A stretch of DNA of 64,000 nucleotides from positions 208,412-272,411 of the forward strand of contig CANRLF010000001.1 of the NCBI GenBank assembly GCA_947631395.1. The letters are read 5' to 3'. Each line of letters opens with the position of its first letter. The stretch's first letter is position 1. A program made the translations under genes and the position numbers. This document shows positions 34,222 through 43,684 of the stretch, one piece after another. This stretch comes from an uncultured Oscillospiraceae bacterium. Lineage in GTDB: Bacteria > Bacillota > Clostridia > Oscillospirales > Oscillospiraceae. The notes beneath the pieces were generated by a model, which saw only the letters and a list, made by a program, of their open reading frames with translations, had not been told where the DNA came from and made no database searches.

Positions 34222-34929
34222 TCATTTCATCAGTGAAGCGACCTCGTCACCGGTGAGCTCCCGCCAGTGCCCCTTGGGGAGTTTTCCCAGCTTTACATCC
34301 CCCACCGATACCCGCGTGAGCCTGCGGACCTGGAGCTCCGACAGCTCGCACATGCGCCTTATCTGCCTGTTGCGACCCTCGTGGATGGTTATCTCCAGCG
34401 TACCCAGCCGCCCCTGGACCCTCAGCACACGGACCTTGGGCCTCGATATGCTGACCCCGTCCAGCTCCATGGGCTCCAGCAGCCGCCGCGCGCCTTTCTC
34501 GATGTCCCCGGTGACGAGCACCCGGTAGACCTTCTCCTTTTCAAATGATGGGTGGGTGACGCGGTTGGCAAAATCCCCGTCGTTGGTCATTATCAGGAGA
34601 CCGTCGGAGTTTATATCGAGCCTGCCCACGGGATAGACCCTCTCCGGGATGTCGGCCACCAGCTCCGCCACGGTCCTTCTGCCCTTCTCGTCGCTCATGG
34701 TGGTGACATATCCCACGGGCTTGTTCAGGGCGATATAATATAGCCTCCCGCCGGAGGGCTTCAGGATCTTCCCCCGGAGGGCTATCTCATCGGTCCGCGC
34801 GTCGGCCCTGTCGCCGAGCTTCGCGACGGCGCCGTTCACGGTGACAAGGCCCTCCTCTATGTACTTCTCCGCCGCCCGGCGGGACATGCCCGCCCGGGCG
34901 GCGATTATCTTCTGAAGTCTCTCTTCCAA
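34222..34929 (-). CDS. rluB: Ribosomal large-subunit pseudouridine synthase RluB-type
   Basis: 235 residues: N-terminal S4 RNA-binding domain (1-60; MEERLQKIIAARAGMSRRAAEKYI) and a RsuA/RluB catalytic domain with the Asp in GRLDINSDGLLI and the GRNRQIRRMCE motif. It makes pseudouridine in 23S rRNA (RluB class by context with scpAB). The start is a TTG at 34929 with GGGGTG at 8 bp, just after the dacF stop. Last gene of the site-2-protease/scpAB operon. Confidence 0.94.
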   Translation of the reverse strand: MEERLQKIIAARAGMSRRAAEKYIEEGLVTVNGAVAKLGDRADARTDEIALRGKILKPSGGRLYYIALNKPVGYVTTMSDEKGRRTVAELVADIPERVYPVGRLDINSDGLLIMTNDGDFANRVTHPSFEKEKVYRVLVTGDIEKGARRLLEPMELDGVSISRPKVRVLRVQGRLGTLEITIHEGRNRQIRRMCELSELQVRRLTRVSVGDVKLGKLPKGHWRELTGDEVASLMK

Positions 34930-34932
34930 TCA

Positions 34933-36069
34933 TTACACCCCGTTCAGTATGGCGTCATCGAAGGCGCCCGACCTGAGTTTTCCCAAAAGTCCCGGCTTTT
35001 TCGCGGCGCTCCTCGCCACGTCTGCGAGAAAAACCAGCCTCACCCTCGTAAGCACCCGGCCCTCGGAGCTTATCTCCATAAAGCCGGCGAAGTCGCCGCG
35101 TTTCACCTCGGCGTATACAAATTCCGGCAAGCGGAAGCTCACGGTGAGCTCACCGTCCCGGGGCGCGGCCGTGGAGACGGCGTACTCCGGCCCCACCGGC
35201 ACCCGGGAGCTCTCGCCGGAGATGACCGGCACGGTCGTCACGGCCTCGCCTGCTCCGGCTACCTCTCTCGACTCCCACAGACCGAAGCCCAGCTCGTAAA
35301 GGGCCTCATGGTCGCGCCAGTCGTCCCCGTCGTTCAGCGTAACGCAAATGAGCCGCAGTCCGCCCCGGCGCGCGCAGGTAACAAGGGTCCTGCCGGCTTT
35401 TTTCGTAAACCCCGTCTTTCCCGCCTCCATGCCCTCGAAGCTCCACATGAGCTTATTGTGGTTTGTATAGGTGACGGGGCCGAAGCTCACGCTCTTTGTG
35501 GAGGCGATCTGGGCGAAGATGGGGTTTTTCATCCCCTCCGCCATAATTTTCGCCAGGTCCCTGGCTGAGGAATAGTGGCCCTCGGCGTTGAGGCCGTGGG
35601 GATTTTCAAAATGTGTGTTCTCAAGGCCCATGGCCGCGGCTCTCTCGTTCATAAGCTCCGCGAATTTCTCCACGGAGCCCGCGATATGGCAGGCCACCGC
35701 CACGGCGGCGTCATTGCCGGACTCCAGCATCAGCCCGTAGAGGAGCCTTCGCAGTGTGAGCTTCTCCCCCGCCCTGAGATATATGGAGGTGCCCTCCACC
35801 CCCTCGCACTCCGGGGCGACGGTGACGATCTCCTCGGGGGAGCCGTTTTCCACGGCGACGAGGGCCGTCATCAGCTTCGTGGTGCTGGCGATGGGCAGTC
35901 TCACGTCCGGGTCCTTCTCATATATGACCCGGCCGGTGGACGCCTCCATCAGTATCGCGGACCGGGCGGATACGGATATGTCGGCCAGAGCTCCGGAAAC
36001 GGTAAACGCCGCCATGATCGAGCAGGCGGCGGTTGCCGATATGACCTTTTTAAAAATTCTGGACAGCAT
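34933..36069 (-). CDS. dacF: D-alanyl-D-alanine carboxypeptidase (DacF/DacB type)
   Basis: Penicillin-binding carboxypeptidase that trims peptidoglycan stem peptides. 378 residues: signal peptide (1-29, cleavage after SGALA), catalytic S62-T-T-K65, S117-G-N119, K218-T-G220, and a C-terminal beta domain (about 270-360). The end lacks an obvious amphipathic anchor helix. In spore formers such enzymes act in vegetative wall or spore cortex maturation; the neighbour ytfJ favours a sporulation link but does not prove it. AAGGTGGTGTATTCATG supports the start. The symbol is by family and context only. Confidence 0.9.
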   Translation of the reverse strand: MLSRIFKKVISATAACSIMAAFTVSGALADISVSARSAILMEASTGRVIYEKDPDVRLPIASTTKLMTALVAVENGSPEEIVTVAPECEGVEGTSIYLRAGEKLTLRRLLYGLMLESGNDAAVAVACHIAGSVEKFAELMNERAAAMGLENTHFENPHGLNAEGHYSSARDLAKIMAEGMKNPIFAQIASTKSVSFGPVTYTNHNKLMWSFEGMEAGKTGFTKKAGRTLVTCARRGGLRLICVTLNDGDDWRDHEALYELGFGLWESREVAGAGEAVTTVPVISGESSRVPVGPEYAVSTAAPRDGELTVSFRLPEFVYAEVKRGDFAGFMEISSEGRVLTRVRLVFLADVARSAAKKPGLLGKLRSGAFDDAILNGV

Positions 36070-36116
36070 GAATACACCACCTTTACAGGCGGTATTATGC
36101 CTCCCCGGACCGGGGG

Positions 36117-36527
36117 TTATTCCTCCGCGGCGGCGTCCTTCCCGGCCTTCTTCTTGTCGATCATCTCGGAGATCTTGTCCACGATCTCCGGCGCGCCGTC
36201 GATAATGCGGTCGATGGTGGTCGACGCGGGGGGCTCGATGGTCAGGACCCGGACCTGGCCGGCCTTTATGACGACGAAGGCGATGGGCTCGATCTTCACA
36301 CTGCCGCCGGTGCCGCCGCCGAAGGGGCTGGCCTGGCCGTCCTTCTGGTGCTTGCCGGTGAAGTCCGAGCCGCCGGAGGCGAAGCCCATGCTGACCTTTG
36401 AAACGGGGATGATGGTTATGCCGTCGGGGGTGACGATGCTCTCGCCGATGACGGTGCTGACGTCCGCCATGTCATGGAGCTTGCCCATTACGGTACCCAT
36501 GAGGTCATTTATCGGATGCTTGTCCAT
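36117..36527 (-). CDS. ytfJ: GerW family sporulation protein YtfJ
   Basis: 136 residues with the YtfJ/GerW core: VIGESIVTPDGITIIPVSKVSMGFASGGSDF near 25-55 and GGGTGGSVKIEPIAFVVI further on. GerW is needed for germination in Bacillus. It overlaps the preceding DUF2953 gene by 23 bp, the order scpB-DUF2953-ytfJ being conserved in spore-forming Clostridia. Small, soluble and without a signal peptide. Confidence 0.93.
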   Translation of the reverse strand: MDKHPINDLMGTVMGKLHDMADVSTVIGESIVTPDGITIIPVSKVSMGFASGGSDFTGKHQKDGQASPFGGGTGGSVKIEPIAFVVIKAGQVRVLTIEPPASTTIDRIIDGAPEIVDKISEMIDKKKAGKDAAAEE

Positions 36528-37188
36528 TTTTATCCACCTTTCCTTTTTTTGCCCCGGCGAGGATGGCCTTCAGGACGGGCCACACCGCCAGCGCGATATA
36601 TATTATTTCCCAGATAGCTATGGTGAGCTGGGCGTCAACGTATATCACGTTCTCCTTCGCCTCGAAATCCACCGCGGCGCCCACGTCGCTATCCTTTATC
36701 CTAAAAGTGTTCTCCAGCACCGGCATCAGCGCCCCCACTCCGGCGGAGGCGTAGCCGAAGGTCATCGCCGCGGAGGCGGGGTCCTCCGACGCCACCGTGT
36801 AGTGGATGGTCAGCTTATCTATCGTAAGCTTCCGCCTCAGTCTGGAAAGGAGCTCCCCGACCGCCGTGAGGGCCGTCTTTATGAGCTCGAGGTCCACCTT
36901 TATTTTAGGCTTTTTCTCCTGTTTTATTTCCTTCTCCTCCGGGGGCTCAGGTGCCTTTTTGGGCGGCTTTTTCGCCCGGTCCTCTTTTTTGGGAAGGAGC
37001 TTCAGCTTTATGGGCCCGGCGATGATTTTGAGGTAAAATACGCTGTCCTCAAGGGTGGCCCTGGCGCCGACGCGGAGGGTGAGGATGAGTATGTCGATGA
37101 GCAGCGTGACGCCCAGCATGATAAGGGCCGCCTTCCACAGCCCGAAGCACGCAAGGATTATCATAACGATAAGAAAAACAAGTGTCAT
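36505..37188 (-). CDS. DUF2953 membrane-associated protein
   Basis: 227 residues: two N-terminal hydrophobic stretches (1-40), a highly charged Lys/Glu/Pro linker (about 65-95; KKEDRAKKPPKKAPEPPEEKE), a helical region, and a C-terminal hydrophobic helix (about 185-210). Typical DUF2953, found beside scpAB and ytfJ in spore formers; function unknown, possibly spore-related. GGTGAGGGC precedes the ATG. Confidence 0.85.
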   Translation of the reverse strand: MTLVFLIVMIILACFGLWKAALIMLGVTLLIDILILTLRVGARATLEDSVFYLKIIAGPIKLKLLPKKEDRAKKPPKKAPEPPEEKEIKQEKKPKIKVDLELIKTALTAVGELLSRLRRKLTIDKLTIHYTVASEDPASAAMTFGYASAGVGALMPVLENTFRIKDSDVGAAVDFEAKENVIYVDAQLTIAIWEIIYIALAVWPVLKAILAGAKKGKVDKNGQASDK

Positions 37189-37209
37189 GCCCTCACCGCC
37201 TTGTTGTCT

Positions 37210-37830
37210 TTACTCCCCGTCAAGTCCCCGGCCGGAGTCGGTGTCATCAACGGAGCCCTCCATGGCGCTCAGCGCGTCGATGGACTCCTGGATCCTTAAC
37301 TGCTCCATGTCCTCCCCGTCCTTTTGCGGCAGCTCCGGGAGCTCCTCGAGGGAGGAGATGCCAAATACCCTGAGGAAATTGTTGGTGGTCCTAAAGAGCG
37401 TTGGCCGGCCCGGGGCGTCCAGCGTCCCGCAGGGCTCGATAAGCCCCCTCTCGGTAAGCGTACCCACGGTGTAGCTGCTGTCCGCGCCGCGAAGCTCCTC
37501 TATATACGCCCTGGTCACCGGCTGGAAGTACGCCACAACCGCCAGGACCTCCAGGGCCGTCTGCGTAAGCTTCGGCGGCTTTCGCGTCTCGAGGGCCTGA
37601 CGTATAACGTCCCCGTACTCCGGCGCGGAGCACAGCTGGAGCGAGTCCTCGAGCCTCAGCAGTCTGATCCCCCGGCGCTTATAGGCCAGCATGTCCGCAA
37701 GGTGCCGGGAGGCGTCGATGACAAGCTCCTCATCCACCGCCAAGACCGCCGCGATGCGCTTTATGGACACCGCCTCGCCCGACGCGAAAAGTATTCCCTC
37801 TATGGCGCCTTCCAAATCATTTATATCCAT
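37210..37830 (-). CDS. scpB: Segregation and condensation protein ScpB
   Basis: Kleisin-interacting winged-helix protein of the SMC-ScpAB condensin complex. 206 residues with AIEGILFASGEAVSIKRIA at the start and ALEVLAVVAYFQPVTRAYIEELRG near 93-116, both typical. The C terminus has an extra acidic tail. Start supported by GAAGGTAGCGT. It follows scpA by 9 bp. Confidence 0.96.
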   Translation of the reverse strand: MDINDLEGAIEGILFASGEAVSIKRIAAVLAVDEELVIDASRHLADMLAYKRRGIRLLRLEDSLQLCSAPEYGDVIRQALETRKPPKLTQTALEVLAVVAYFQPVTRAYIEELRGADSSYTVGTLTERGLIEPCGTLDAPGRPTLFRTTNNFLRVFGISSLEELPELPQKDGEDMEQLRIQESIDALSAMEGSVDDTDSGRGLDGE

Positions 37831-37839
37831 ACGCTACCT

Positions 37840-38598
37840 TCACTCGTCCTTTTTGATGCACGTCACCGACGCGTCCCCGCCGTCGCCGTCCAGGTAAATG
37901 CTCCCGTCCCGGCAAAGCTCCAAAAGAGCTATGAACGTGGCCACAAGCTCCGTTCTGCTGTGGGAGGCCATGAATATGCCGCCGAGAGTCGTGGGCCCAT
38001 GGAGCCGGAGCCTTTCAAGGATCTCACGGGTCTTTTCGGTGACGGAGTAGATGATGCGCCGCGGGAAGCGAAACTCGCTGGCCGAGCGCACGAGCTTCTC
38101 CGCGTCCTCCCTGTCCAAAAGCCTCGTCATGGCGAGGAGCAGGTCGCTTTTGTCGTGGCTGTACCTATATTCCCTGTCCACAGGCAGATATTCCGGGGGC
38201 TTGACCATCGTCCCCGCGCCCAACGTGAACATGTCGGAAAGCTCCGGGACCACGGCCCGCAGCTGCTCGATGACGTCCCGGTTTTTCAGCCTCTCCAGGG
38301 ATTGGATGAGCTCCTCCAGCTCGCTTGTCTCCTCACCGGCGGAGATGAGCATACGGGCCTTGATATACACAAGGTGCGAGGCCATCTGGACAAACTCCGA
38401 GGCGATCTCCAGGTCCATGGCCTTCATCTCGTCCAGCCACGCCAGGTACTGGTCAAGGAGCTCCGCGATCTTTATGTCCTGTATCTCTATTTTGTTTTTC
38501 GCCAGAAGCTGGAGTATCAGCGTCAGCGGCCCCTCGAAGTCCTCCATGTCCTCCCGGGTCCGGACGACGCCCTCCAGATGAAAGGTGGGATTTTCCAT
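37840..38598 (-). CDS. scpA: Segregation and condensation protein ScpA
   Basis: Kleisin subunit of the SMC complex. 252 residues: FEGPLTLILQLLAKNKIEIQDIKIAELLDQYLAWL near 19-53 is the conserved N-terminal SMC-neck binding part; the winged-helix C terminus ends around 240. AGGTGAACAATG supports the start. Lies between the site-2 protease and scpB. Confidence 0.96.
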   Translation of the reverse strand: MENPTFHLEGVVRTREDMEDFEGPLTLILQLLAKNKIEIQDIKIAELLDQYLAWLDEMKAMDLEIASEFVQMASHLVYIKARMLISAGEETSELEELIQSLERLKNRDVIEQLRAVVPELSDMFTLGAGTMVKPPEYLPVDREYRYSHDKSDLLLAMTRLLDREDAEKLVRSASEFRFPRRIIYSVTEKTREILERLRLHGPTTLGGIFMASHSRTELVATFIALLELCRDGSIYLDGDGGDASVTCIKKDE

Positions 38599-38608
38599 TG
38601 TTCACCTG

Positions 38609-39280
38609 TCAGAATAGATTTCCGAGCCTGTCGCCGAGCTCGGCGAATACCCAGAGCTTATCAAGAGCCCAGTCCACCGCCCGGCCCAGGGTGCTGTCTA
38701 TCGCCCCGGACAGGACCAGGACAAGGAGGATGATCATGCCGTAACGCTCATACCGCATGAGCTTATAATAGCTGTCCTCACTCAGGAATGAATACAGCAC
38801 CTTTGAGCCGTCAAGGGGCGGTATGGGTATGATGTTGAAAACGGCGAAGGAAAGGCTCATACCGGCGGTCCTCAGTATGCCGGACACCAGATAGTACCCC
38901 GCCTGGCTCCTCAGCGAAAGCCGCCAAAAAAGGCCGTAGAGGAAAAGACACAGTACGCTTATGAGCACGTTCGCCGCGGGTCCCGCCGCGGCAGTCATCG
39001 CCATGCCGGCCTTGGGGTTTTTGAAGTTTCGCATGTCGATGGGTACGGGCTTTGCCCAGCCGAACCCGGCGAAGGCCATCATAACGAAGCCCATGATGTC
39101 AAAGTGCTTCAAGGGGTTTAGGCTGAGCCTGCCCATGTCCCGGGCCGTGGTGTCCCCGAGTCTCAGGGCCACGTAGCCGTGGGCGCACTCGTGAAGAGTC
39201 AGGCATATGAGCACCGGCACCACCGACATCAGGGCGTCCGTCAGCACCGACCAGTCAAGATTGTTCCATATATTCAGCAT
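38609..39280 (-). CDS. Site-2 protease family membrane metalloprotease (M50B)
   Basis: 223 residues with about five membrane helices. The zinc motif HECAH (LTLHECAHGYVALRLGD) lies near residues 30-34 and the second metal motif is PPLDGSKVLY near 153-162. Members cleave transmembrane substrates; related proteins are SpoIVFB and general Rip-type enzymes, but this short family next to scpAB has no proven substrate. The start ATG has no Shine-Dalgarno, and a promoter -10 lies 6 bp before it, so the mRNA may be leaderless. Confidence 0.92.
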   Translation of the reverse strand: MLNIWNNLDWSVLTDALMSVVPVLICLTLHECAHGYVALRLGDTTARDMGRLSLNPLKHFDIMGFVMMAFAGFGWAKPVPIDMRNFKNPKAGMAMTAAAGPAANVLISVLCLFLYGLFWRLSLRSQAGYYLVSGILRTAGMSLSFAVFNIIPIPPLDGSKVLYSFLSEDSYYKLMRYERYGMIILLVLVLSGAIDSTLGRAVDWALDKLWVFAELGDRLGNLF

Positions 39281-39286
39281 GATACC

Positions 39287-39315
39287 ATTATATCACAGAT
39301 CAAGGGCCCAATCAA
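39287..39315 (-). promoter_or_regulatory. Predicted promoter giving a leaderless site-2-protease mRNA
   Basis: Minus strand TTGATT (39315-39310), 17-bp spacer, TATAAT (39292-39287), followed by GGTATC and then the ATG. A start 7 bp after the -10 falls on the A of the ATG. The -10 abuts the ysxC stop codon and the -35 lies within ysxC. Confidence 0.55.
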
Positions 39316-39877
39316 GAGCTATACGTAAAGCTTCCCTCTCGGAGTGGGTCACGGCCGAGTAGTATAAAAGCGGCGTGTCCTCGGAGATGTCCAGCGTCTC
39401 GCGGACCCGGGCCACATTCCCCGGAAGCTCTGATTTTTTGCACTTGTCCGCCTTGTTGGCCACCACGATCACGTCACACCGGGCCTGCTTGAACCAGTTC
39501 ATCATGGTCACGTCGTCCGCCGTGGGCTTGTGGCGGGAGTCGACGATCTGAACGCCCAGGGTGATGAGGCCGGAGGCGAAGTACTCCTCCATGAGCCTTG
39601 CCCACCTGTCGCGCTCGGCCTTTGACACGGCGGCGTAGCCGTAGCCGGGAAGGTCGGCTATATAGAATTTCTTATCCACCAGAAAGTAGTTTATCTGGTT
39701 GGTCTTTCCCGGCTGGGAGCCGACCCTGGCGAAATTTTTGCGCTGTACCAGGGAATTTATCACCGAGGACTTGCCCACGTTGCTCCTGCCGGCGAAGGCC
39801 ACCTGGGGAAGGCCGTCCCGGATAAAGTCCCCGGGGCTGACAGCCGACTTTATAAACTCGACCTTTGTGAAGTCCAT
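39293..39877 (-). CDS. ysxC: Ribosome biogenesis GTPase YsxC/EngB
   Basis: Essential GTPase of 50S assembly. 194 residues with G1 GRSNVGKSS near 31-39, the switch TNQINYF, G3 DLPGYG near 76-81 and G4 NKADK near 141. Start supported by AGGTGAGCCC. It lies 5 bp after lon, a conserved neighbour in gram-positives. Confidence 0.96.
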   Translation of the reverse strand: MDFTKVEFIKSAVSPGDFIRDGLPQVAFAGRSNVGKSSVINSLVQRKNFARVGSQPGKTNQINYFLVDKKFYIADLPGYGYAAVSKAERDRWARLMEEYFASGLITLGVQIVDSRHKPTADDVTMMNWFKQARCDVIVVANKADKCKKSELPGNVARVRETLDISEDTPLLYYSAVTHSEREALRIALDWALDL

Positions 39878-39881
39878 GGGC

Positions 39882-42287
39882 TCACCTGCCGTCTCTCACA
39901 TCGGCCACGTGGCGCTGGGCCTTGACCGGCCTTTTGGCCGACGTCTCGGGCCTCGCCCCATCCGGGAATACGAGGACCGTGTCAAGTATGTCGTCGAGCC
40001 TGGAGGCCGTGACGAAGTTCAGGGCCCTGCGGACGGTCTGGTCGATCTCCTCAAGGTCCGGCCTGTTGTCCTCCGGGATTATGACGGTCCTGACGCCGAA
40101 GCGCAGTGCCGCCATGGTCTTTTCCCGAAGTCCGCCGATGGGCAGTATCCGCCCGGTGACGGTTATCTCGCCGGTCATGGCAACGTCCCGCCTCGCGGGT
40201 ACTCCGGTGAGGGCGGAGATAAGGGCGCAGGCGATGGTGATGCCGGCGCTGGGCCCGTCCTTGGGCACGGCCCCCTCGGGGAAGTGTATGTGTATATCTC
40301 GGTTTTTGTAAAAGTCCCTGTCGATGCCGAGGACGTCGCACCTGGAGCGTATATAGCTCACCGCCGCGTGGGCGGACTCCTTCATCACGTCGCCCAGGTT
40401 GCCCGTGAGCTCTATCTTCCCGGTGCCCTCAAGGCAGGCGACCTCCACCTCAAGTATCTCGCCGCCCACCTCGGTCCAGGCAAGGCCGTTGACCACGCCC
40501 ACCGCGTCGCGGCCCGTCAGCTTCTCGGGCTTATACTTCCTCGGGCCCAACAGCTCCTCAAGCTTCTCGCCGGTCACCGTAAGGCACCGGCCCTGGCCGG
40601 AAGCTATTAGCGCGTCGGCCTTGCGGCACAGGGCCGCGAGCTCACGCTCCAGCTGTCTAACGCCGGATTCCCGGGTGTAGCCGGAGATGAGGTCCCTTAT
40701 GGCGTCGTCGCCTATCTTCAGGTTCTTGGCGGTGAGGCCGTGCTTCTTGCGCTGTTTGGGCAGGAGATGATCCTTGGCTATCATCAGCTTCTCCTCGTCG
40801 GTGTAGCTGGTCAGCTCAATTACCTCCATGCGGTCGAGGAGCGGCCGCGGTATGGTTGAGGTGGTGTTGGCCGTCACGATGAACATGACGGAGCTGAGAT
40901 CGTAGGGTATCTCAAGATAGTGGTCCCTGAAGGTGGCGTTCTGCTCCGGGTCCAGTGCCTCAAGGAGGGCGCTGGCCGGGTCGCCACGGTAATCGGAGCC
41001 CAGCTTGTCTATCTCGTCAAGGAGCAGCAACGGGTTATTTGAGCCGGCCTGGGCCATGGCGGCCATGATCCTGCCGGGCATCGCGCCGATATACGTCTTT
41101 CTGTGGCCCCGGATGTCCGCCTCGTCATGGACGCCGCCAAGGCTCATCCTGGCAAGCTTCCTGTTCATGGCCGTGGCCACGGATATGGCGATGGAGGTCT
41201 TGCCCACTCCCGGAGGACCCACCAGGCACAGTATGCCGCCCTTGACCTCCGGCGCCACGCACCGGACGGCAAGGAACTCTATGATCCGCTCCTTCACCTT
41301 CTCAAGGCCGAAGTGGTCACGGTCGAGTATGCGCCTGGCGGCGTTAAGGTCAAGGCGCTCCTTTGTGTATTTGTTCCACGGAAGCTCCAGCACCGTGTCG
41401 AGGTATGTGCGGATAAGGGACGCCTCCGCCGAGGCGAAGGGCTGCTTTGCCAGCCTCTCCGTCTCCTTGACGAGCTTCTCCTTTACCTCCTTTGGAAGGC
41501 GCTTTTCCTCTATCTTATATCTGTAATCGTCTATCTCGGCGTAGTCGTCCTCGCCGAGCTCCGACTGGAGGACCCTTATATGCTCTCTGAGTATATGCTC
41601 CCTCTGGGCGCCGGCGAGCTGCTCATGGAGCTTCCCGGCGATGTCCTTCTCCACCTCCAGCACGTTCGTCTCGTACCGGAGCATCTCCATCACCGCGGTG
41701 AGCCTCTTCATCGGGTCAAGCGTCTCAAGGACGGTCTGCTTCTGGCTCCAGCTGAGCGGCACGTTCTGGGCGATGAAGTCCGCGGTGTAGCCCGGGTCGT
41801 TCCTGACGGACAGCGTCACCAACGCGTCGTGGGACGGCGCGCCGATCTGCTCAAGGTAAGCCTCATACTCCCCCAGGGCGCTTCTTAGCTGTGCCTCGGC
41901 CTTCACGGTCATGCGGACCTCCGGCTCCTGCACATAGAGGACCCTGGCGCCGATATATGTCCCGGCGTCGGTGACGGTCAGGAGCCTGCACCGGCGCACG
42001 CCCTCGACCATGGCCCGCATACCGCCGCTCTGGGTGCGTATGAACTGCCTTATCCGGCAAAGGACGCCCATCTCATAAAGGTCCTCCTGGAGCGGGTACT
42101 CCTTCAGCGCGTTGCGCTGGGCGGCCAGGAACACGAGCTTATCGGCGCTGAGCCCCGCTTCCAGGGCGGCAACTGAGTCCCGCCGCTCCACCTCGAAGCT
42201 TATGCTCATCTCCGGGAATACGCTCATGCCCCGTATGGCCAGAAGCGGCGCCTCTATCACCGGTACGTCATTGAAAAATTCGTCCAT
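39882..42287 (-). CDS. lon: Endopeptidase La (Lon protease)
   Basis: ATP-dependent AAA+ protease for damaged and regulatory proteins. 801 residues: N-terminal substrate domain (1-200), coiled coil, AAA module with Walker A GPPGVGKTS near 351-359 and Walker B LLLDEIDK, and a C-terminal protease with the catalytic Ser in PKDGPSAGI and Lys about 43 residues later. GGAAGGATTCTTAT precedes the ATG. Follows clpX after a terminator, so probably transcribed from its own start. Confidence 0.97.
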   Translation of the reverse strand: MDEFFNDVPVIEAPLLAIRGMSVFPEMSISFEVERRDSVAALEAGLSADKLVFLAAQRNALKEYPLQEDLYEMGVLCRIRQFIRTQSGGMRAMVEGVRRCRLLTVTDAGTYIGARVLYVQEPEVRMTVKAEAQLRSALGEYEAYLEQIGAPSHDALVTLSVRNDPGYTADFIAQNVPLSWSQKQTVLETLDPMKRLTAVMEMLRYETNVLEVEKDIAGKLHEQLAGAQREHILREHIRVLQSELGEDDYAEIDDYRYKIEEKRLPKEVKEKLVKETERLAKQPFASAEASLIRTYLDTVLELPWNKYTKERLDLNAARRILDRDHFGLEKVKERIIEFLAVRCVAPEVKGGILCLVGPPGVGKTSIAISVATAMNRKLARMSLGGVHDEADIRGHRKTYIGAMPGRIMAAMAQAGSNNPLLLLDEIDKLGSDYRGDPASALLEALDPEQNATFRDHYLEIPYDLSSVMFIVTANTTSTIPRPLLDRMEVIELTSYTDEEKLMIAKDHLLPKQRKKHGLTAKNLKIGDDAIRDLISGYTRESGVRQLERELAALCRKADALIASGQGRCLTVTGEKLEELLGPRKYKPEKLTGRDAVGVVNGLAWTEVGGEILEVEVACLEGTGKIELTGNLGDVMKESAHAAVSYIRSRCDVLGIDRDFYKNRDIHIHFPEGAVPKDGPSAGITIACALISALTGVPARRDVAMTGEITVTGRILPIGGLREKTMAALRFGVRTVIIPEDNRPDLEEIDQTVRRALNFVTASRLDDILDTVLVFPDGARPETSAKRPVKAQRHVADVRDGR

Positions 42288-42337
42288 ATAAGAATCCTTC
42301 CAGAAAATCGTTTATCAAAACCGTCAATACGCGAAAA

Positions 42338-42356
42338 GCCGCACGGAAAGTGCGGC
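42338..42356 (-). terminator. clpX terminator
   Basis: Minus strand GCCGCAC / GTGCGGC (42356-42350 / 42344-42338) with a 5-nt loop, then TTTTCGCG. It begins 12 bp after the clpX stop; the T run is short. Confidence 0.65.
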
Positions 42357-42368
42357 CCTCGTGTGGAT

Positions 42369-43664
42369 TTATATCCCGGCGGCCACGTCCGGGTCGATCT
42401 GCGGCTTCGGCCTGCGGTGGAGCTTGGGCCTGGCGCCCTCGGTGACGCACTGGGCGGTGACGATCACCCTGTCCACCTTGTCGTCGGAGGGTATCTCGAA
42501 CATTATGTCCGTCAGTATCCCCTCCACAACGCTCCTGAGGCCCCTGGCACCGATGTCCATGGCTATGGCCTTGTCGGCTATGGCCTCCAGCGCCGCGTCC
42601 TCGAACTCCAAATTCACCCGGTCATAGCTCATAAGGGCCTTATATTGCCTGGTGAGGGCGTTCTTGGGCTCACGGAGTATCCGCACAAGGTCGTCCCGGG
42701 TAAGCTGTTTCATCGGCACAAGCACCGGCATACGGCCGATGAGCTCCGGTATTATGCCGAACTTGATAAGGTCGTGGGGCTGTATCTCCTTTAATATCTC
42801 TCCGACGTCCTTCTCGCTCTTGCGCATTATCTCAGCGCCGAAGCCCATGGACTTGCGGTCCAGGCGGTGCTCGATTATCTTGTCGATGCCGTCAAAGGCT
42901 CCGCCGCAGATGAAGAGGATGTTGGAGGTGTCGATGCTTATGAACTCCTGATGGGGGTGCTTGCGTCCGCCCTGGGGCGGGACATTGGCGACGGTCCCCT
43001 CAAGTATCTTCAAAAGGGCCTGCTGTACGCCCTCGCCGGACACGTCGCGGGTTATGGAGGTGTTCTCGCTCTTGCGGGCTATCTTGTCGATCTCGTCGAT
43101 GTAGATTATCCCCCGCTCAGCAAGCGGCACGTTGAAATCCGCCGCCTGAAGGAGCCTTAAGAGTATATTCTCCACGTCGTCGCCCACGTACCCGGCCTCG
43201 GTGAGTGTGGTGGCATCGGCGATGGCGAAGGGGACCTCCAGAAGCCTTGCCAGGGTCTGGGCGAACATGGTCTTGCCGGAGCCCGTGGGGCCCACCATAA
43301 GTATGTTGCTCTTTTGTATCTCCGTGTCGTTGCCGGTCTGGCAGAATATGCGCTTATAGTGGTTGTACACGGCCACGGACAGGGCCACCTTCGCCCTGTC
43401 CTGACCTACGATATAGTCATCGAGGAACGCCTTTATCTGCGCGGGCCTTGGCAGCTGCCTTGCCAGCTCATAGGGGTCCACATCGCCGGCCGAGGCCTCC
43501 TCGGCCTCAAAGTCGTCATCGTCATAGCCGCCCATGAGGTTATAGCACAGCTCCACGCATTCCTCACATATATTCGCGTTCCTGCCGGTGAAGAGCCGCC
43601 TGCCGGCGGTCTCGGTCTTGCCGCAGAAATCGCATCTCACGCTGTGGTCGTCAATGTTTGCCAT
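42369..43664 (-). CDS. clpX: ATP-dependent Clp protease ATP-binding subunit ClpX
   Basis: Unfoldase that feeds ClpP. 431 residues: N-terminal zinc-binding domain (C-x2-C at CDFCGKTE and C-x2-C-x3-C at CEECVELC), Walker A GPTGSGKT near 120, Walker [10 protein letters not shown], pore loop GYVG, and the sensor-2 GARGLRS. The ATG at 43664 with GGAGGGAAATTG was preferred to a TTG one codon upstream. Between clpP and lon. Confidence 0.97.
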   Translation of the reverse strand: MANIDDHSVRCDFCGKTETAGRRLFTGRNANICEECVELCYNLMGGYDDDDFEAEEASAGDVDPYELARQLPRPAQIKAFLDDYIVGQDRAKVALSVAVYNHYKRIFCQTGNDTEIQKSNILMVGPTGSGKTMFAQTLARLLEVPFAIADATTLTEAGYVGDDVENILLRLLQAADFNVPLAERGIIYIDEIDKIARKSENTSITRDVSGEGVQQALLKILEGTVANVPPQGGRKHPHQEFISIDTSNILFICGGAFDGIDKIIEHRLDRKSMGFGAEIMRKSEKDVGEILKEIQPHDLIKFGIIPELIGRMPVLVPMKQLTRDDLVRILREPKNALTRQYKALMSYDRVNLEFEDAALEAIADKAIAMDIGARGLRSVVEGILTDIMFEIPSDDKVDRVIVTAQCVTEGARPKLHRRPKPQIDPDVAAGI

Positions 43665-43684
43665 CAATTTCCCTCCGGGGCTTG

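Noticed and set aside
35575..37299. 574-codon plus-strand open frame
   Set aside because: Antisense to dacF, ytfJ and DUF2953, all with strong family motifs; no domain and no ribosome site.
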